Shown one piece after another: positions 18,167-26,725 of a stretch of DNA of 64,000 nucleotides (position 1 is the first letter of the stretch; each line of letters opens with the position of its first letter). This DNA comes from Larkinella humicola (lineage in GTDB: Bacteria > Bacteroidota > Bacteroidia > Cytophagales > Spirosomataceae): assembly GCF_008727875.1 (NCBI RefSeq), contig NZ_VTWS01000012.1, positions 62,001 through 126,000 on the forward strand, read 5' to 3'. The position numbers and the translations under genes are program-made. The notes beneath the pieces were generated by a model. It had not been told where the DNA came from. It worked only from the letters and a program-made list of their open reading frames with translations, and ran no database searches.

Positions 18167-19183
18167 ATGAATGTTCAGCAGATGGAAATAACGGCCTCGC
18201 ATCCCTTGGCGTTGCCCGTTGGCGTAACCCTGGATCGGTACATCATGCACCGGCAAACGGCGTTCCCGTACGCAACCGGTGAACTCTCGCAATTGTTACG
18301 CGACATTGCGCTGGCCGGTAAAATCATCCATCGGGAAGTCAACCGGGCGGGTTTGATCGACCTCACCGGCGGCATGGGCATTCAGAACGTGCAGGGCGAA
18401 AGCCAGCAGAAACTCGACATGATTGCCAACATCCGGTTCAGCCGCGCCTTGAAAAACGGGGGTGAAGCCTGCGCGATCATTTCGGAAGAAGAGGAAGAAA
18501 TTATTTATACCGGAAACAACCACGCCAAATACGTCGTGGCCATGGACCCCCTCGACGGCTCCTCCAACATCGACGTCAACGTGTCCATCGGCACCATCTT
18601 TTCCATTTACCGGCGCGTAACGCCCATCGGCACGCAGCCCACGATGGCGGATTTTTTGCAGGGCGGTCGCCGGCAGGTGGCGGCCGGCTACATTCTCTAC
18701 GGTTCTTCAACAATTCTGGTCTACAGCACCGGACATAACGCCAACGGATTCACCTACGACGCGTCGCTGGGTGAGTTTATTCTGTCCCATCCCGACATTC
18801 AAAGTCCGGCCGATGGGCAGATTTATTCGTGCAACGACGGCAATCTGGACGACTATGAACCGGGTGTGCAGGCCTACCTGACCGCGTGCCGCCGAAAAAA
18901 ATACACCGCCCGCTACATCGGTTCGCTCGTGGCCGATTTTCACCGGAATCTGCTCAAAGGCGGTATTTACCTCTATCCGCCGACTCAAAAGAACCCCGAT
19001 GGCAAGCTCCGGCTGCTGTACGAAGCTTTTCCGCTGGCTTTTCTGGCCGAAATGACGGGCTGTGTCGCCACCACCGGCCAGCAATCCATTCTCGATATCA
19101 AACCGGATAGTTTTCACCAGCGTACGCCCCTCTACATCGGGTCGCCGGTGATGGTGGAAAATCTGGTCGGATTTCTGGGGTAA
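18167..19183 (+). CDS. fbp: Class I fructose-1,6-bisphosphatase
   Basis: This 338-residue cytoplasmic enzyme hydrolyses fructose 1,6-bisphosphate to fructose 6-phosphate in gluconeogenesis. The metal- and substrate-binding motif DPLDGSSNIDVNVSIGTIFS is at about residues 127-146. The upstream acidic segment ISEEEEE and the substrate-binding YIGSLVADFHRNLLKGG and YLYPP segments are also present. Length and motifs are typical of class I enzymes. It stands alone between the LacI gene and the molybdenum hydroxylase genes. A cell that grows on C3 products such as pyruvate, lactaldehyde or DHAP from deoxy and acid sugars needs this step, which fits the window, but the pairing may be chance. Confidence 0.95.
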   Translation: MNVQQMEITASHPLALPVGVTLDRYIMHRQTAFPYATGELSQLLRDIALAGKIIHREVNRAGLIDLTGGMGIQNVQGESQQKLDMIANIRFSRALKNGGEACAIISEEEEEIIYTGNNHAKYVVAMDPLDGSSNIDVNVSIGTIFSIYRRVTPIGTQPTMADFLQGGRRQVAAGYILYGSSTILVYSTGHNANGFTYDASLGEFILSHPDIQSPADGQIYSCNDGNLDDYEPGVQAYLTACRRKKYTARYIGSLVADFHRNLLKGGIYLYPPTQKNPDGKLRLLYEAFPLAFLAEMTGCVATTGQQSILDIKPDSFHQRTPLYIGSPVMVENLVGFLG

Positions 19184-19297
19184 ACCGCTCCCGCCGGGCT
19201 GGTGTGGAACGTTCAGCGTTTTCCGGGATTCCCTATAAACTTTCAACCGGTTTCCGGGTTAGGAGTGTATAGGGACTCTTTATTTCCAGAACATTCC

Positions 19298-20101
19298 ATG
19301 ATGGAAGACCACAACGCCCCGGACCTGACCGAGGACGAAAAGAAACTGTTCGAAGATCTGATGCCGGAAGATCTGGACGAAATCCTCGATACCGGCGTCA
19401 ACCGGCGTCATTTTTTGAAACTGATGGGGCTGGCGGGTGGCGGCATTCTGGCCTGGCAATCAGCCGCTGCCGAGCAGGTTTTCACCCGCTCGCCGAGCGG
19501 ACCGGTCGCGGATGAGCTTTCGTCGGCAGCCATCGAAAACGGCGTTTCTGTCTCGTTCAAAGTCAACGGGACGGCCCGAAAACTGACGGTGGATTCCCGC
19601 ATGTCGCTGCTCGATACGCTCCGCGAACGACTGGAACTCACCGGTTCTAAAAAAGGCTGTGATCACGGCCAATGCGGAGCCTGCACGGTTATTGTGGACG
19701 GACGCCGGGTGTTGTCCTGCCTGACCCTGGCCGCAACCTGCGAAGGCCGGTCGGTGCAAACCATCGAAGGCCTGGCCAACGGAACCGCCGGATCACCGGA
19801 TCGTCTCCACCCGATGCAGGCTGCTTTTCTCAAACATGACGGTTTTCAGTGCGGTTTCTGCACGCCGGGGCAGATTTGCTCGGCGGTGGCCCTGCTCGAT
19901 GAAGCCAAAAAGGGAGAGGCCAGTTACGTCACGGAATCAATTCGTTCCAAACCGGGGCCGGTTCAGCTTTCCAACGAAGAAATCCGGGAGCGGATGTCGG
20001 GGAATCTGTGCCGCTGTGGGGCGTACCCCAACATTGTGGCTGCGATTCAGGAAGTACACAGCGGAAAACCGGTGGAACAAACCTGGCAGTTGATCGGCTA
20101 A
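19298..20101 (+). CDS. paoA: Tat-exported [2Fe-2S] subunit of molybdenum hydroxylase (PaoA/YagT-like)
   Basis: The 267-residue small subunit belongs to a xanthine-oxidase-family enzyme of the periplasmic aldehyde oxidoreductase type. A twin-arginine motif RRHFLKLMG (residues 36-44) and a hydrophobic stretch mark Tat export. The plant-type [2Fe-2S] site uses Cys121, 126, 129 and 141, and the second cluster uses Cys185, 188, 238 and 240 (CGFCTPG and CRCG). I prefer the ATG pair at 19298/19301 over the in-frame ATG at 19202 because the upstream residues are unlike the family and the acidic leader before the Tat motif is already long. The next two genes encode the FAD and molybdopterin subunits, 19 and 20 nt apart. 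Confidence 0.9.
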   Translation: MMEDHNAPDLTEDEKKLFEDLMPEDLDEILDTGVNRRHFLKLMGLAGGGILAWQSAAAEQVFTRSPSGPVADELSSAAIENGVSVSFKVNGTARKLTVDSRMSLLDTLRERLELTGSKKGCDHGQCGACTVIVDGRRVLSCLTLAATCEGRSVQTIEGLANGTAGSPDRLHPMQAAFLKHDGFQCGFCTPGQICSAVALLDEAKKGEASYVTESIRSKPGPVQLSNEEIRERMSGNLCRCGAYPNIVAAIQEVHSGKPVEQTWQLIG

Positions 20102-20120
20102 TCGGACAAACCCCGCACCC

Positions 20121-21134
20121 ATGAGACCTTTTAAATTTACGACCGTTTCTGATATTTCTTCGGCAACCAACAGTGTGGCCGGAAAACCCAACGCCCGGTT
20201 TCTGGCGGGCGGAACCAACCTGCTGGACCTGATGAAGGAAGATGTGGAGCGGCCCGAAGAGTTGATCGACATTACCCGGCTCAACCTTACCCAGATCAAA
20301 CCGCTCACCGATGGCGCCAATGAAATCGGTATTTCCATCGGGGCGCTGGGGAAAAACACCGACGCGGCCAATCATCCGCTGATCCGTCAACACTATCCGC
20401 TGCTCGCACAGGCGATTCTGGCGGGGGCGTCCGGGCAGATTCGGAACATGGCCACCAACGGCGGCAATCTTCTGCAACGAACCCGTTGTCCGTATTTCTA
20501 CGATGTGGCCATGCCCTGCAACAAACGCGAACCGGGCGAACAGCCAGGGTGTGGTGCCCGCGAAGGCATTAACCGGATGCACGCGATTTTCGGCTGGTCC
20601 GAAAAATGCGTTGCCGTTCATCCGTCGGACATGGCCGTTGCGCTGGCGGCACTGGATGCCGTGATTAAAGTTCGGAGTGCCAGCGGACCGGAGCGGATCA
20701 TTGCGTTGGCGGATTTTCACCGCCTGCCGGAAGACCGGCCCGAAATCGACACGAACCTCCGGCCGGGCGAACTGATCACGGCCATTGAACTGCCGAAAAA
20801 CCGCTTTGCCGAAAAATCCTACTACCTGAAAGTCCGCGACCGGTCTTCGTATGCCTTCGCCCTGATTTCAGTCGCGGCCGCACTGGAACTGGACGGCAAC
20901 CGGATCGTGCAGGCCCGGATCGCCCTAGGCGGGGTGGCCCACAAGCCCTGGCGGGCGTTGAAAGCCGAACAACTCCTGGTGGGTCAGGAAGCTACTGAAG
21001 CGAATTTTAAACGGGCCGCCGAGGCCGAAATGGCGGATGCCAAACCGCTGGAACACAATGCGTTTAAGGTGGAACTCGGCAAGCGGAGTATGGTCCGGGC
21101 GTTGCAAGTGGCTCTAACCGGAAACCGGTCCTGA
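20121..21134 (+). CDS. paoB: FAD-binding subunit of molybdenum hydroxylase with [4Fe-4S] insert (PaoB/YagS-like)
   Basis: The 337-residue flavoprotein belongs to the CoxM family. The FAD-binding FLAGGTNLLDLMK (about residues 27-39) and the NGGNLLQRTRCPYF segment (about 113-126) are clear. Cys123, Cys133, Cys144 and Cys163 lie in the same inserted loop that carries the extra [4Fe-4S] cluster in E. coli PaoB, which separates this type from ordinary xanthine dehydrogenase. It passes electrons between the [2Fe-2S] subunit and an external acceptor. The middle position in the three-gene operon is standard. It has no signal peptide of its own and would be exported together with the Tat-tagged partner. 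Confidence 0.9.
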   Translation: MRPFKFTTVSDISSATNSVAGKPNARFLAGGTNLLDLMKEDVERPEELIDITRLNLTQIKPLTDGANEIGISIGALGKNTDAANHPLIRQHYPLLAQAILAGASGQIRNMATNGGNLLQRTRCPYFYDVAMPCNKREPGEQPGCGAREGINRMHAIFGWSEKCVAVHPSDMAVALAALDAVIKVRSASGPERIIALADFHRLPEDRPEIDTNLRPGELITAIELPKNRFAEKSYYLKVRDRSSYAFALISVAAALELDGNRIVQARIALGGVAHKPWRALKAEQLLVGQEATEANFKRAAEAEMADAKPLEHNAFKVELGKRSMVRALQVALTGNRS

Positions 21135-21154
21135 TCGTATACTGAATCAATTTC

Positions 21155-23281
21155 ATGCAGGAGAAAAACAAAGTGACCGGTACGCCGGTCAGTCGCATCG
21201 ACGGGATTTTGAAAGTGACGGGAAAAGCCGCCTATGCGACTGATTATCCGGTGAAGAACATCGCCTACGCCGTCCTTTTTAAAAGCACGATTGCTGCCGG
21301 AACAATTCGCTCGCTCGACACCGGCCCGGCGGAAAAGTCGCCCGGTGTGTTGGCAGTGATTACCCATAAAAATGCGCCGAAACTCAAAATCGATGGCGGT
21401 ATTCGGGGCGGAGCGTTGCTGCAAAGCCCGAAAATTGAGTTTCACGGACAACACATCGGTCTGGTGGTGGCGGAAACCTACGAACAGGCCCGGCACGCGG
21501 CCCGTCTGGTAAAGGTGGAGTACATCAAAAGCGAACCCAGGGTGGATTTTGAGAAGCTTTCGAAGGAAGCCGTGTTGCCAAAAGACAAAGAGAAGGCCGA
21601 CGCGAAGCGGGGCGACGCCAAAGCGGCTCTCCAAAACGCGGAATTCAAGGTGGAAGCGGTCTATGGAACGCCCATCGAACACCACCACCCGCTGGAACCT
21701 CATTCCACCATTGCCGAATGGCAGGGTGAGAACGTGGTTCTCTACAACAGTTCGCAGATCGTAAACGGCGCGCAAATGGCGGCTGCGGCTACCCTCAACA
21801 TCAAACCGGAAAATGTCCGAATCGTTTCGCCGTACATCGGCGGGGGTTTTGGGTCGAAGGGTGGCCAGTGGGCGAATCTGGTGCTGACGGCGGTGGCGGC
21901 CAAAGTGGTGAACCGTCCAGTCAAACTCGCGCTGACCCGCCAGCAGATGGTGAATTCGGTGGGTTTGCGGCAAAAAAACCACCAGAAAGTGAGTCTGGCG
22001 GCCACCAAAGACGGGAAGCTGACGGCACTCGCCCACGAAACTACTACCCATTGCGCCATTGAAAACGAATTTGTAGAACCGTGTGGCGACTGCTCGAAAA
22101 TCATGTACGAGGTTCCCAACTCGCTGATTACCTACCGGGTGGTTCCGATGAATCTGATTCTGCCGACCTATACGCGCGGTCCGGGGAAATCCACGGGTAG
22201 TTTTGCGCTGGAGTCGGCCATGGACGAACTGGCGTATCAGCTTAAAATGGACCCGATCGAATTCCGGCTGAAAAACGAGCCGACGCGCGATCCGTCCAAT
22301 GGCAAGCCCTGGTCGTCGCGCACAACGGTGCAGTGTTTGCAGGAAGGAGCCAAAGCGTTTGGCTGGGAAAAACGGAAGGCCGAACCGCGTCAGAATCAGC
22401 AGGGTAATTTCCTGATCGGATACGGCGTCGCCTGCGGAACCTACCCGGCCCACCAACGACCCAGTTCGGCGCGGGTATCACTCAACCGCAAAGGCAATGC
22501 CATCACGGCCCGTGTTGAACTGGCGGCTGCGGATCTGGGAACGGGAACGCATACGATTCTGGCGCAAACGGCGGCCGATGCGCTGGGTTTGCCGCTGAAT
22601 CAAATTACCGTAAAGCTCGGCGACTCGGATTTGCCGCCAGCCGCCGGGGCGGTGGGGTCGGTGGGCGCGTCGAGTTATGCCAATGCCGTGCATGATGCCT
22701 GCGTAAAACTAACGGATGAACTGATTGCCAAATCCGGCAAACAGTTTTTTGTTCGCCCAACGGCTGCGCAATTGATGGTGTCCGAGAACGTAGCCGATTA
22801 CCAGACCCGGGTCGATGCCAAACCGCCCGCCAATGCCGATCAATACTCGTCCCACAGCTTCAATGCCAATTTTGCCGAAGTGCGGGTCGACATTGCCACC
22901 GGCATGGTGCGGGTAACGCGTTTTCTGGCCGTAACCGGTGCCGGTAAAATCCTGAATCCGAAAACCGCCCGCTCCCAGATCATTGGCGGCAACGTCTGGG
23001 GCATCGGGATGGCATTAACCGAAGAGTCGGTGGTTGATCCACGCTGGGGGAATTTTGTCACCCGCTCGTTCGGGGATTATCACGTTCCGGCTAACCTGGA
23101 TATCGGAGCGATGGAAGCGATTTTTATTCGGGAAGACGACCGGGCGTCTAATGCGCTGGGCGTGAAGGGAATTGGTGAAGTCGGCATTGTCGGGGTGGCT
23201 GCGGCCGTGGCCAATGCGGTTTTTAACGCCACCGGCAAACGCGTTCGGGAACTGCCGATTACGCCGGATAAACTCCTGTAA
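21155..23281 (+). CDS. paoC: Molybdopterin-binding catalytic subunit of aldehyde oxidoreductase (PaoC/YagR-like)
   Basis: This is the 708-residue catalytic subunit of the xanthine oxidase family. The N-terminal domain begins at about residue 15 (ILKVTGKAAYATDY). The molybdopterin-contacting IGGGFGSKGG (about residues 228-237) and the active-site glutamate in GVKGIGEVGIVG (about 669-680) are intact. With the two preceding genes it forms a periplasmic enzyme that oxidises aldehydes, often aromatic or sugar-derived, to acids. No XdhC/PaoD-type maturation gene follows in this window; a leftward histidine-kinase gene comes next. The substrate is not known. Confidence 0.92.
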   Translation: MQEKNKVTGTPVSRIDGILKVTGKAAYATDYPVKNIAYAVLFKSTIAAGTIRSLDTGPAEKSPGVLAVITHKNAPKLKIDGGIRGGALLQSPKIEFHGQHIGLVVAETYEQARHAARLVKVEYIKSEPRVDFEKLSKEAVLPKDKEKADAKRGDAKAALQNAEFKVEAVYGTPIEHHHPLEPHSTIAEWQGENVVLYNSSQIVNGAQMAAAATLNIKPENVRIVSPYIGGGFGSKGGQWANLVLTAVAAKVVNRPVKLALTRQQMVNSVGLRQKNHQKVSLAATKDGKLTALAHETTTHCAIENEFVEPCGDCSKIMYEVPNSLITYRVVPMNLILPTYTRGPGKSTGSFALESAMDELAYQLKMDPIEFRLKNEPTRDPSNGKPWSSRTTVQCLQEGAKAFGWEKRKAEPRQNQQGNFLIGYGVACGTYPAHQRPSSARVSLNRKGNAITARVELAAADLGTGTHTILAQTAADALGLPLNQITVKLGDSDLPPAAGAVGSVGASSYANAVHDACVKLTDELIAKSGKQFFVRPTAAQLMVSENVADYQTRVDAKPPANADQYSSHSFNANFAEVRVDIATGMVRVTRFLAVTGAGKILNPKTARSQIIGGNVWGIGMALTEESVVDPRWGNFVTRSFGDYHVPANLDIGAMEAIFIREDDRASNALGVKGIGEVGIVGVAAAVANAVFNATGKRVRELPITPDKLL

Positions 23282-23309
23282 GCTTCGTTGTTTCCAGAAA
23301 CCGCGAAGC

Positions 23310-24671
23310 TCAGGGCCTAACCGGCTGAACGGGTTCCGTAATGGGGTTAATCAGGGGAATCCGAACGGTAAATGTGTTTTCGGCATCACTCACCTCCGGC
23401 GTAGGCTGGTTGAGTTTCTGGTACTGCGCCAGAATGGTCGAAAGGCCGACCCCGTTGGAAAGAACCGACGTCCGTTTGCGCTGGAGGTTGTTTTTCAGCA
23501 CCAGATACCCCGGCTCATCCGTGAAAATGTCGATCTGCAACGGTTTCGTGACCAGAATCACGTTATGCTTGACGGCGTTTTCGACCAGCAACTGAAGCGT
23601 CAGCGAGGGCAGCAGCCACGACGAATAGACCGGATCAATCTGCACGGCTACCGTCAAGCCCGCGCCGTACCGCGTTTTGAGCAAGTGGGCATACGACTGA
23701 ATGAAACCAAGTTCACTTTCCAGCGTCGTCAGGGATTGCTCATTGGCTTTCAGCAGATACCGGTACACCTGACTCAACTGGTCGACAAACTGACTGGCCC
23801 GCTGCGGTTGCTCGTCGATCAACGACGACAGCGAGTTGAGACTGTTGAACAGAAAATGGGGGTTTACCTGCGCCTGTAACGCCCGAAGCTGAACGTCAGT
23901 TTTTTCCTGCTCCAGCCGCCGAACGGCCAGTTCAGTTTCCAGCCTTTGCTGAATCAGTTGCTCCGCCCGGCGCGTTTGCTCGACCGCTTCGGCCACGGCA
24001 AGCTGCCGCTGGCGAAACACCAGGCACAGCGAAAAACAAAGCAGTTGAAGGATGCGGCTGGCCCCCAGCATCCGGATGTGGACCTGAACATCGGCGGGAT
24101 CAGTTGACAGCGGCAAGGGATAACCGGTGTAATAAAACAGGTTGTTGCCCTCATTGACCAGCAGCAGCACACTACCAAAGACGAAAAGACCGCCTACCGC
24201 ATCGCGCCGACGAGACGCAATCCAGGCACCCACCAGGCTAGTGCTCATTAGCAACCCAAAGTAAATGATCGTCATAAACCGCCCCGGTGGCGACATGTGC
24301 CAGTGTTCCTCCAGCAGCATCATACCGACTTCCGCCACCAGAAATAACCCCAGCCCGAATTGTGCCCACCGCAGCCCGCGTGTTAGCCGGAGCGGAGCCT
24401 GCGCCAAATTGAAAAGACCATACACCAGCCCCAGATAAAGGATGCGGCTCAAGCCATACTCGGCCACATAAACCGCCATGTTTTGCGATTCGCTCAGGGG
24501 AATGTCCTCGCCGGAGAGTCGGTTAAAGACCGAATGGGAGAACCAGATCAAGGTTTGCAGGGTAAACAAACCGTAGACCCAGTCCCGGAAAAAACTCCAC
24601 TGAACGGCATTCAGGATCAGGATGGACCCCACCGAACCCAGGTAAATAAACAGCACTGCCTCGCCGGACAT
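23310..24671 (-). CDS. LytS-type sensor histidine kinase, orphan
   Basis: The 453-residue membrane kinase has about seven hydrophobic helices in residues 1-220, like the 7TM sensor group, then a coiled coil (about 222-265). The phosphoacceptor block QAQVNPHFLFNSLNSL follows, with His272 (His_kinase PF06580 type). The C-terminal ATPase part is short, with LLVENAVKHN as the N-box and GVGLSTI as the G-box. Such kinases normally sit next to a LytTR response regulator, but neither neighbour encodes one: the operon to its left and the pectate lyase gene to its right are both transcribed rightward. The signal is unknown. Confidence 0.88.
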   Translation of the reverse strand: MSGEAVLFIYLGSVGSILILNAVQWSFFRDWVYGLFTLQTLIWFSHSVFNRLSGEDIPLSESQNMAVYVAEYGLSRILYLGLVYGLFNLAQAPLRLTRGLRWAQFGLGLFLVAEVGMMLLEEHWHMSPPGRFMTIIYFGLLMSTSLVGAWIASRRRDAVGGLFVFGSVLLLVNEGNNLFYYTGYPLPLSTDPADVQVHIRMLGASRILQLLCFSLCLVFRQRQLAVAEAVEQTRRAEQLIQQRLETELAVRRLEQEKTDVQLRALQAQVNPHFLFNSLNSLSSLIDEQPQRASQFVDQLSQVYRYLLKANEQSLTTLESELGFIQSYAHLLKTRYGAGLTVAVQIDPVYSSWLLPSLTLQLLVENAVKHNVILVTKPLQIDIFTDEPGYLVLKNNLQRKRTSVLSNGVGLSTILAQYQKLNQPTPEVSDAENTFTVRIPLINPITEPVQPVRP

Positions 24672-24994
24672 ACAAAAACGAAGACGGAATGACGCTCGTC
24701 GTCACGAAGATACGGATTGATTCAACTCAACCGATCGTTAACGGATTGTTTCCATACGGGTCGAGTAGGGGTGAGACCGGTTTTTATCTGGATTCAATGG
24801 CGGTACTGATAAGGAGCCGTCCGGTCTTTTTGGGAATGATAATATCCTATACATTGCCGAGAAAATGATATAGGGATGGCTGGTTTTTTTAGCCTTATTT
24901 TGAGATTAGGTATAGCATATAGCCATAGTGTACTCAAATTTCAGTCAATGTTCTGTTTTTGAATACGATAACGACCTGAAAGAAACCCTTTTCC
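24672..24994. other. Intergenic region between divergent kinase and pectate lyase genes
   Basis: This 323-nt gap must carry promoters for both genes. It becomes A/T-rich after about 24840. I see a near-match to a -7 box (TTATTTTG, around 24894-24901) but no convincing -33 partner, and no palindrome of the families found elsewhere. Confidence 0.4.
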
Positions 24995-26638
24995 ATGAAA
25001 AAGCGACTGATTCCGGTATTTGTTTTAGGGGCTCTGTTTTTCGGACCGCCACTGGTTTTTGCCCAATATCCCACCATTCCGGCGGATGTTCAAAAGCAAA
25101 GTGACGAATTGCTCAGGGAAGCCAACCGACAATCCAACATCGCCTGGCAAAAAGCCCTGCCGATCATTGAGAAAGAAGCCAAAGAGGGAAAACCGTATAT
25201 TCCCTGGGCGGCCCGACCCGTCGATTTGCCCCAGGCCAGCATCCCGGCTTTTCCGGGTGCCGAGGGCGGAGGAGCTTTCACGTTTGGTGGACGGGGCGGT
25301 AAAGTCTACGTGGTGACCAGCCTGGAAGATCAGGGGCCCGGCACGCTGCGGGACGCCTGTGAGCAGGGGGGAGCGCGAACCATCGTTTTCAACGTTGCCG
25401 GGATTATTAAACTGAAAACACCCCTGATTATCAGAGCACCGTATATTACGATTGCGGGCCAGACGGCACCGGGCGACGGGATTTGCGTGGCCGGCGAATC
25501 GGTCTGGATCAACACGCACGATGTCGTGATTCGGTACATGCGCTTCCGGCGGGGCGAAACCTACGTGGGGCGTCGCGACGATTCCATTGGCGGCAACCCG
25601 ATTGGCAACATCATGATTGACCACGTTTCGGCGAGCTGGGGGCTGGACGAAAACATGTCGATGTACCGCCATATGTACAACGACAGCACCGGGAAGGCGG
25701 CCGAAGACAAGCTGCCGACGGTCAATATTACCATTCAGAACTCGATTTTTTCCGAAGCACTGGACACCTGGAACCACTCGTTTGGCAGCACGCTCGGGGG
25801 CGAAAATTGTACGTTCATGCGCAACCTCTGGGCCGATAATGCGGGGCGGAATCCGTCGATTGGCTGGTATGGAATCTTCAACTTTGCCAACAACGTGATC
25901 TTCAACTGGGTGCATCGGTCCACCGACGGGGGCGACTACCGCGCGATGTACAACATGATCAACAACTACTACAAACCCGGCCCGCAAACGCCGAAGGATT
26001 CGCCCATCGCCCACCGGATTTTGAAACCCGAAGCGGGGCGGAGCAAACTGGGTTATCTGACCTTTGGCCGGGCGTATGTCAACGGGAACATTGTGGAAGG
26101 AAACGACAAAGTCACGAAAGACAACTGGGATGGCGGGGTTCAGGTGGAAGACCTGGCGAATGCCGGAAAATACACGGCCAGTATGAAATGGGACAAACCG
26201 CTTCCCATGCCCGAAATCACCCTGTTGCCGACGGCGAAAGCCTATGACTACGTGCTGGCCAACGCCGGAGCAACGCTGCCCAAACGCGACCCCGTCGATG
26301 TTCGGGTGGTGGAACAGGTCAGAACCGGCAAAATTACGTACAAAGAAGGTGTGAAACTGCCCGAAACGCAGTTCAAACACCGTCGTCTGCCCATCGATTC
26401 CTACAAAAATGGCATCATTACCGACATCAGTCAGGTGGGCGGTTATCCCGAATACACCGGAAAACCGTACCTTGATACGGATAAAGATGGTATGCCGGAC
26501 GATTGGGAAACCAAAAACGGCCTGAACCCAAAAGACGCGTCGGACGCCAGCCTGGACAAAAACAAGGACGGCTATACGAGCATCGAAGACTATTTGAATA
26601 GCGTCGTTCCGGTGCAGCAGGTGCGGCCAAGAACGTAA
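24995..26638 (+). CDS. Secreted pectate lyase-like beta-helix protein (PL1 type) with calcium-binding tail
   Basis: This 547-residue exported protein has a signal peptide at about residues 1-24 (ending VFAQ). The region from about residue 80 is a right-handed parallel beta-helix of the PL1 kind: FPGAEGGGAFTFGGRGGKVY, TLRDACEQGGARTIVFNVAG, ITIAGQTAPGDG, VIRYMRFRRG and IMIDHVSASW. PL1 enzymes cut polygalacturonan by beta-elimination. Near the C-terminus (about 490-540) two EF-hand-like loops, DTDKDGMPDDWE and DKNKDGYTSIEDY, suggest a calcium-stabilised extension. It opens the long rightward pectin run that ends at 42014. A family A palindrome begins a few bases after its stop. Confidence 0.87.
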   Translation: MKKRLIPVFVLGALFFGPPLVFAQYPTIPADVQKQSDELLREANRQSNIAWQKALPIIEKEAKEGKPYIPWAARPVDLPQASIPAFPGAEGGGAFTFGGRGGKVYVVTSLEDQGPGTLRDACEQGGARTIVFNVAGIIKLKTPLIIRAPYITIAGQTAPGDGICVAGESVWINTHDVVIRYMRFRRGETYVGRRDDSIGGNPIGNIMIDHVSASWGLDENMSMYRHMYNDSTGKAAEDKLPTVNITIQNSIFSEALDTWNHSFGSTLGGENCTFMRNLWADNAGRNPSIGWYGIFNFANNVIFNWVHRSTDGGDYRAMYNMINNYYKPGPQTPKDSPIAHRILKPEAGRSKLGYLTFGRAYVNGNIVEGNDKVTKDNWDGGVQVEDLANAGKYTASMKWDKPLPMPEITLLPTAKAYDYVLANAGATLPKRDPVDVRVVEQVRTGKITYKEGVKLPETQFKHRRLPIDSYKNGIITDISQVGGYPEYTGKPYLDTDKDGMPDDWETKNGLNPKDASDASLDKNKDGYTSIEDYLNSVVPVQQVRPRT

Positions 26639-26643
26639 AGAAT

Positions 26644-26711
26644 GCCCCCAACCCCCTAAAGGGGGCTTTGAGAATCCAGATTTATATAATCCCCTTTAGG
26701 GGGTTGGGGGC
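26644..26711. repeat. Inverted repeat, family A copy 2
   Basis: The arms GCCCCCAACCCCCTAAAGGG (starting 26644) and its complement (ending 26711) belong to the 'CCAACC' subtype. The loop contains ATCCAGAT. It lies between co-directional genes and ends 14 nt before the next start codon. Confidence 0.9.
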
Positions 26712-26725
26712 AAAATTCCAATACC

